Positions 20,109 to 20,121 of a stretch of 20,121 nt of DNA are shown one piece after another. The translations under genes were made by a program, and so were the position numbers. The stretch's first letter is position 1, and the number at the start of each line of letters is the position of its first letter. The notes below the pieces were generated by a model, which was not told where the DNA came from, made no database searches, and saw only the letters and a program-made list of their open reading frames with translations. Source of the stretch: Elysia marginata (taxonomy: Eukaryota > Mollusca > Gastropoda > Plakobranchidae); NCBI GenBank assembly GCA_019649035.1, contig BMAT01009815.1:27262-47382 (forward strand). Reading direction: 5' to 3'.

Positions 20109-20121
20109 GGGGGGGGGGGGG
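20109..20121. repeat. Poly-G run (13) at the window end
   Basis: The last 13 bases are all G. The run may continue past the edge. Confidence 0.95.

Larger units (their letters stand above)
18475..20121. other. No gene seen
   Basis: Apart from the degenerate SINE head near 18845 this is AT-rich single-copy-looking DNA, with an AATAAATTTATT palindrome (19512-19523) and no coding-like frame longer than 83 codons. Confidence 0.55.

Overview
This window looks like intron and intergenic DNA from an invertebrate animal. It is AT-rich, has no long open reading frames, and is full of microsatellites, short interspersed elements and decayed repeats. Three things point to a mollusc, most likely a gastropod: recurring TAGATCTA-type motifs near 1400 and 8090-8400, tRNA-headed SINEs whose bodies resemble ones I recall from molluscs, and many (CT)n, (GAA)n and (ATC)n arrays. 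The lineage is an inference from recalled patterns, not from a marker gene.

The best-supported gene is on the + strand between 13734 and 15542. Three small exons (93, 32 and 91 nt) each have a good acceptor and donor, and their reading phases join exactly (0-0, 0-2, 2-0). They give about 72 residues of charged, helix-rich protein that I cannot assign to a family. Its remaining exons lie outside the window or were not recognised. On the - strand, a TATA box, an initiator-like site, an ATG and a strong splice donor sit together at 11238-11361 and may be the first coding exon of a second gene.

By region: 1-400 holds a diverged 94-bp tandem duplication and a probable Helitron 3' end (- strand, ending at 382). 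400-2800 is mostly featureless, apart from pyrimidine tracts. 2807-3313 is a minisatellite of about ten copies of a 48-bp unit. 3863-4174 is a tRNA-derived SINE. 4824-4892 is a tRNA-like SINE head on the - strand. 7204-7735 is one SINE split by a second SINE in the opposite orientation, with a perfect 12-bp target-site duplication. 7736-11230 is AT-rich with no clear gene. 11728-11876, 13957-14075, 14697-14776 and 16111-16315 are trinucleotide arrays. 17846-18132 is the 3' end of a 5'-truncated LINE on the - strand with a (TGA)n tail. The rest is low-complexity purine or pyrimidine tracts and unassigned DNA. The window ends in a run of 13 G.

No operon, CRISPR array, rRNA gene or intact tRNA gene was seen, nor any capsid- or envelope-bearing element. 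I saw nothing that amounts to a new multi-gene system; the points most worth checking are the split gene, the TATA-linked exon, the nested SINEs and the 48-bp minisatellite.
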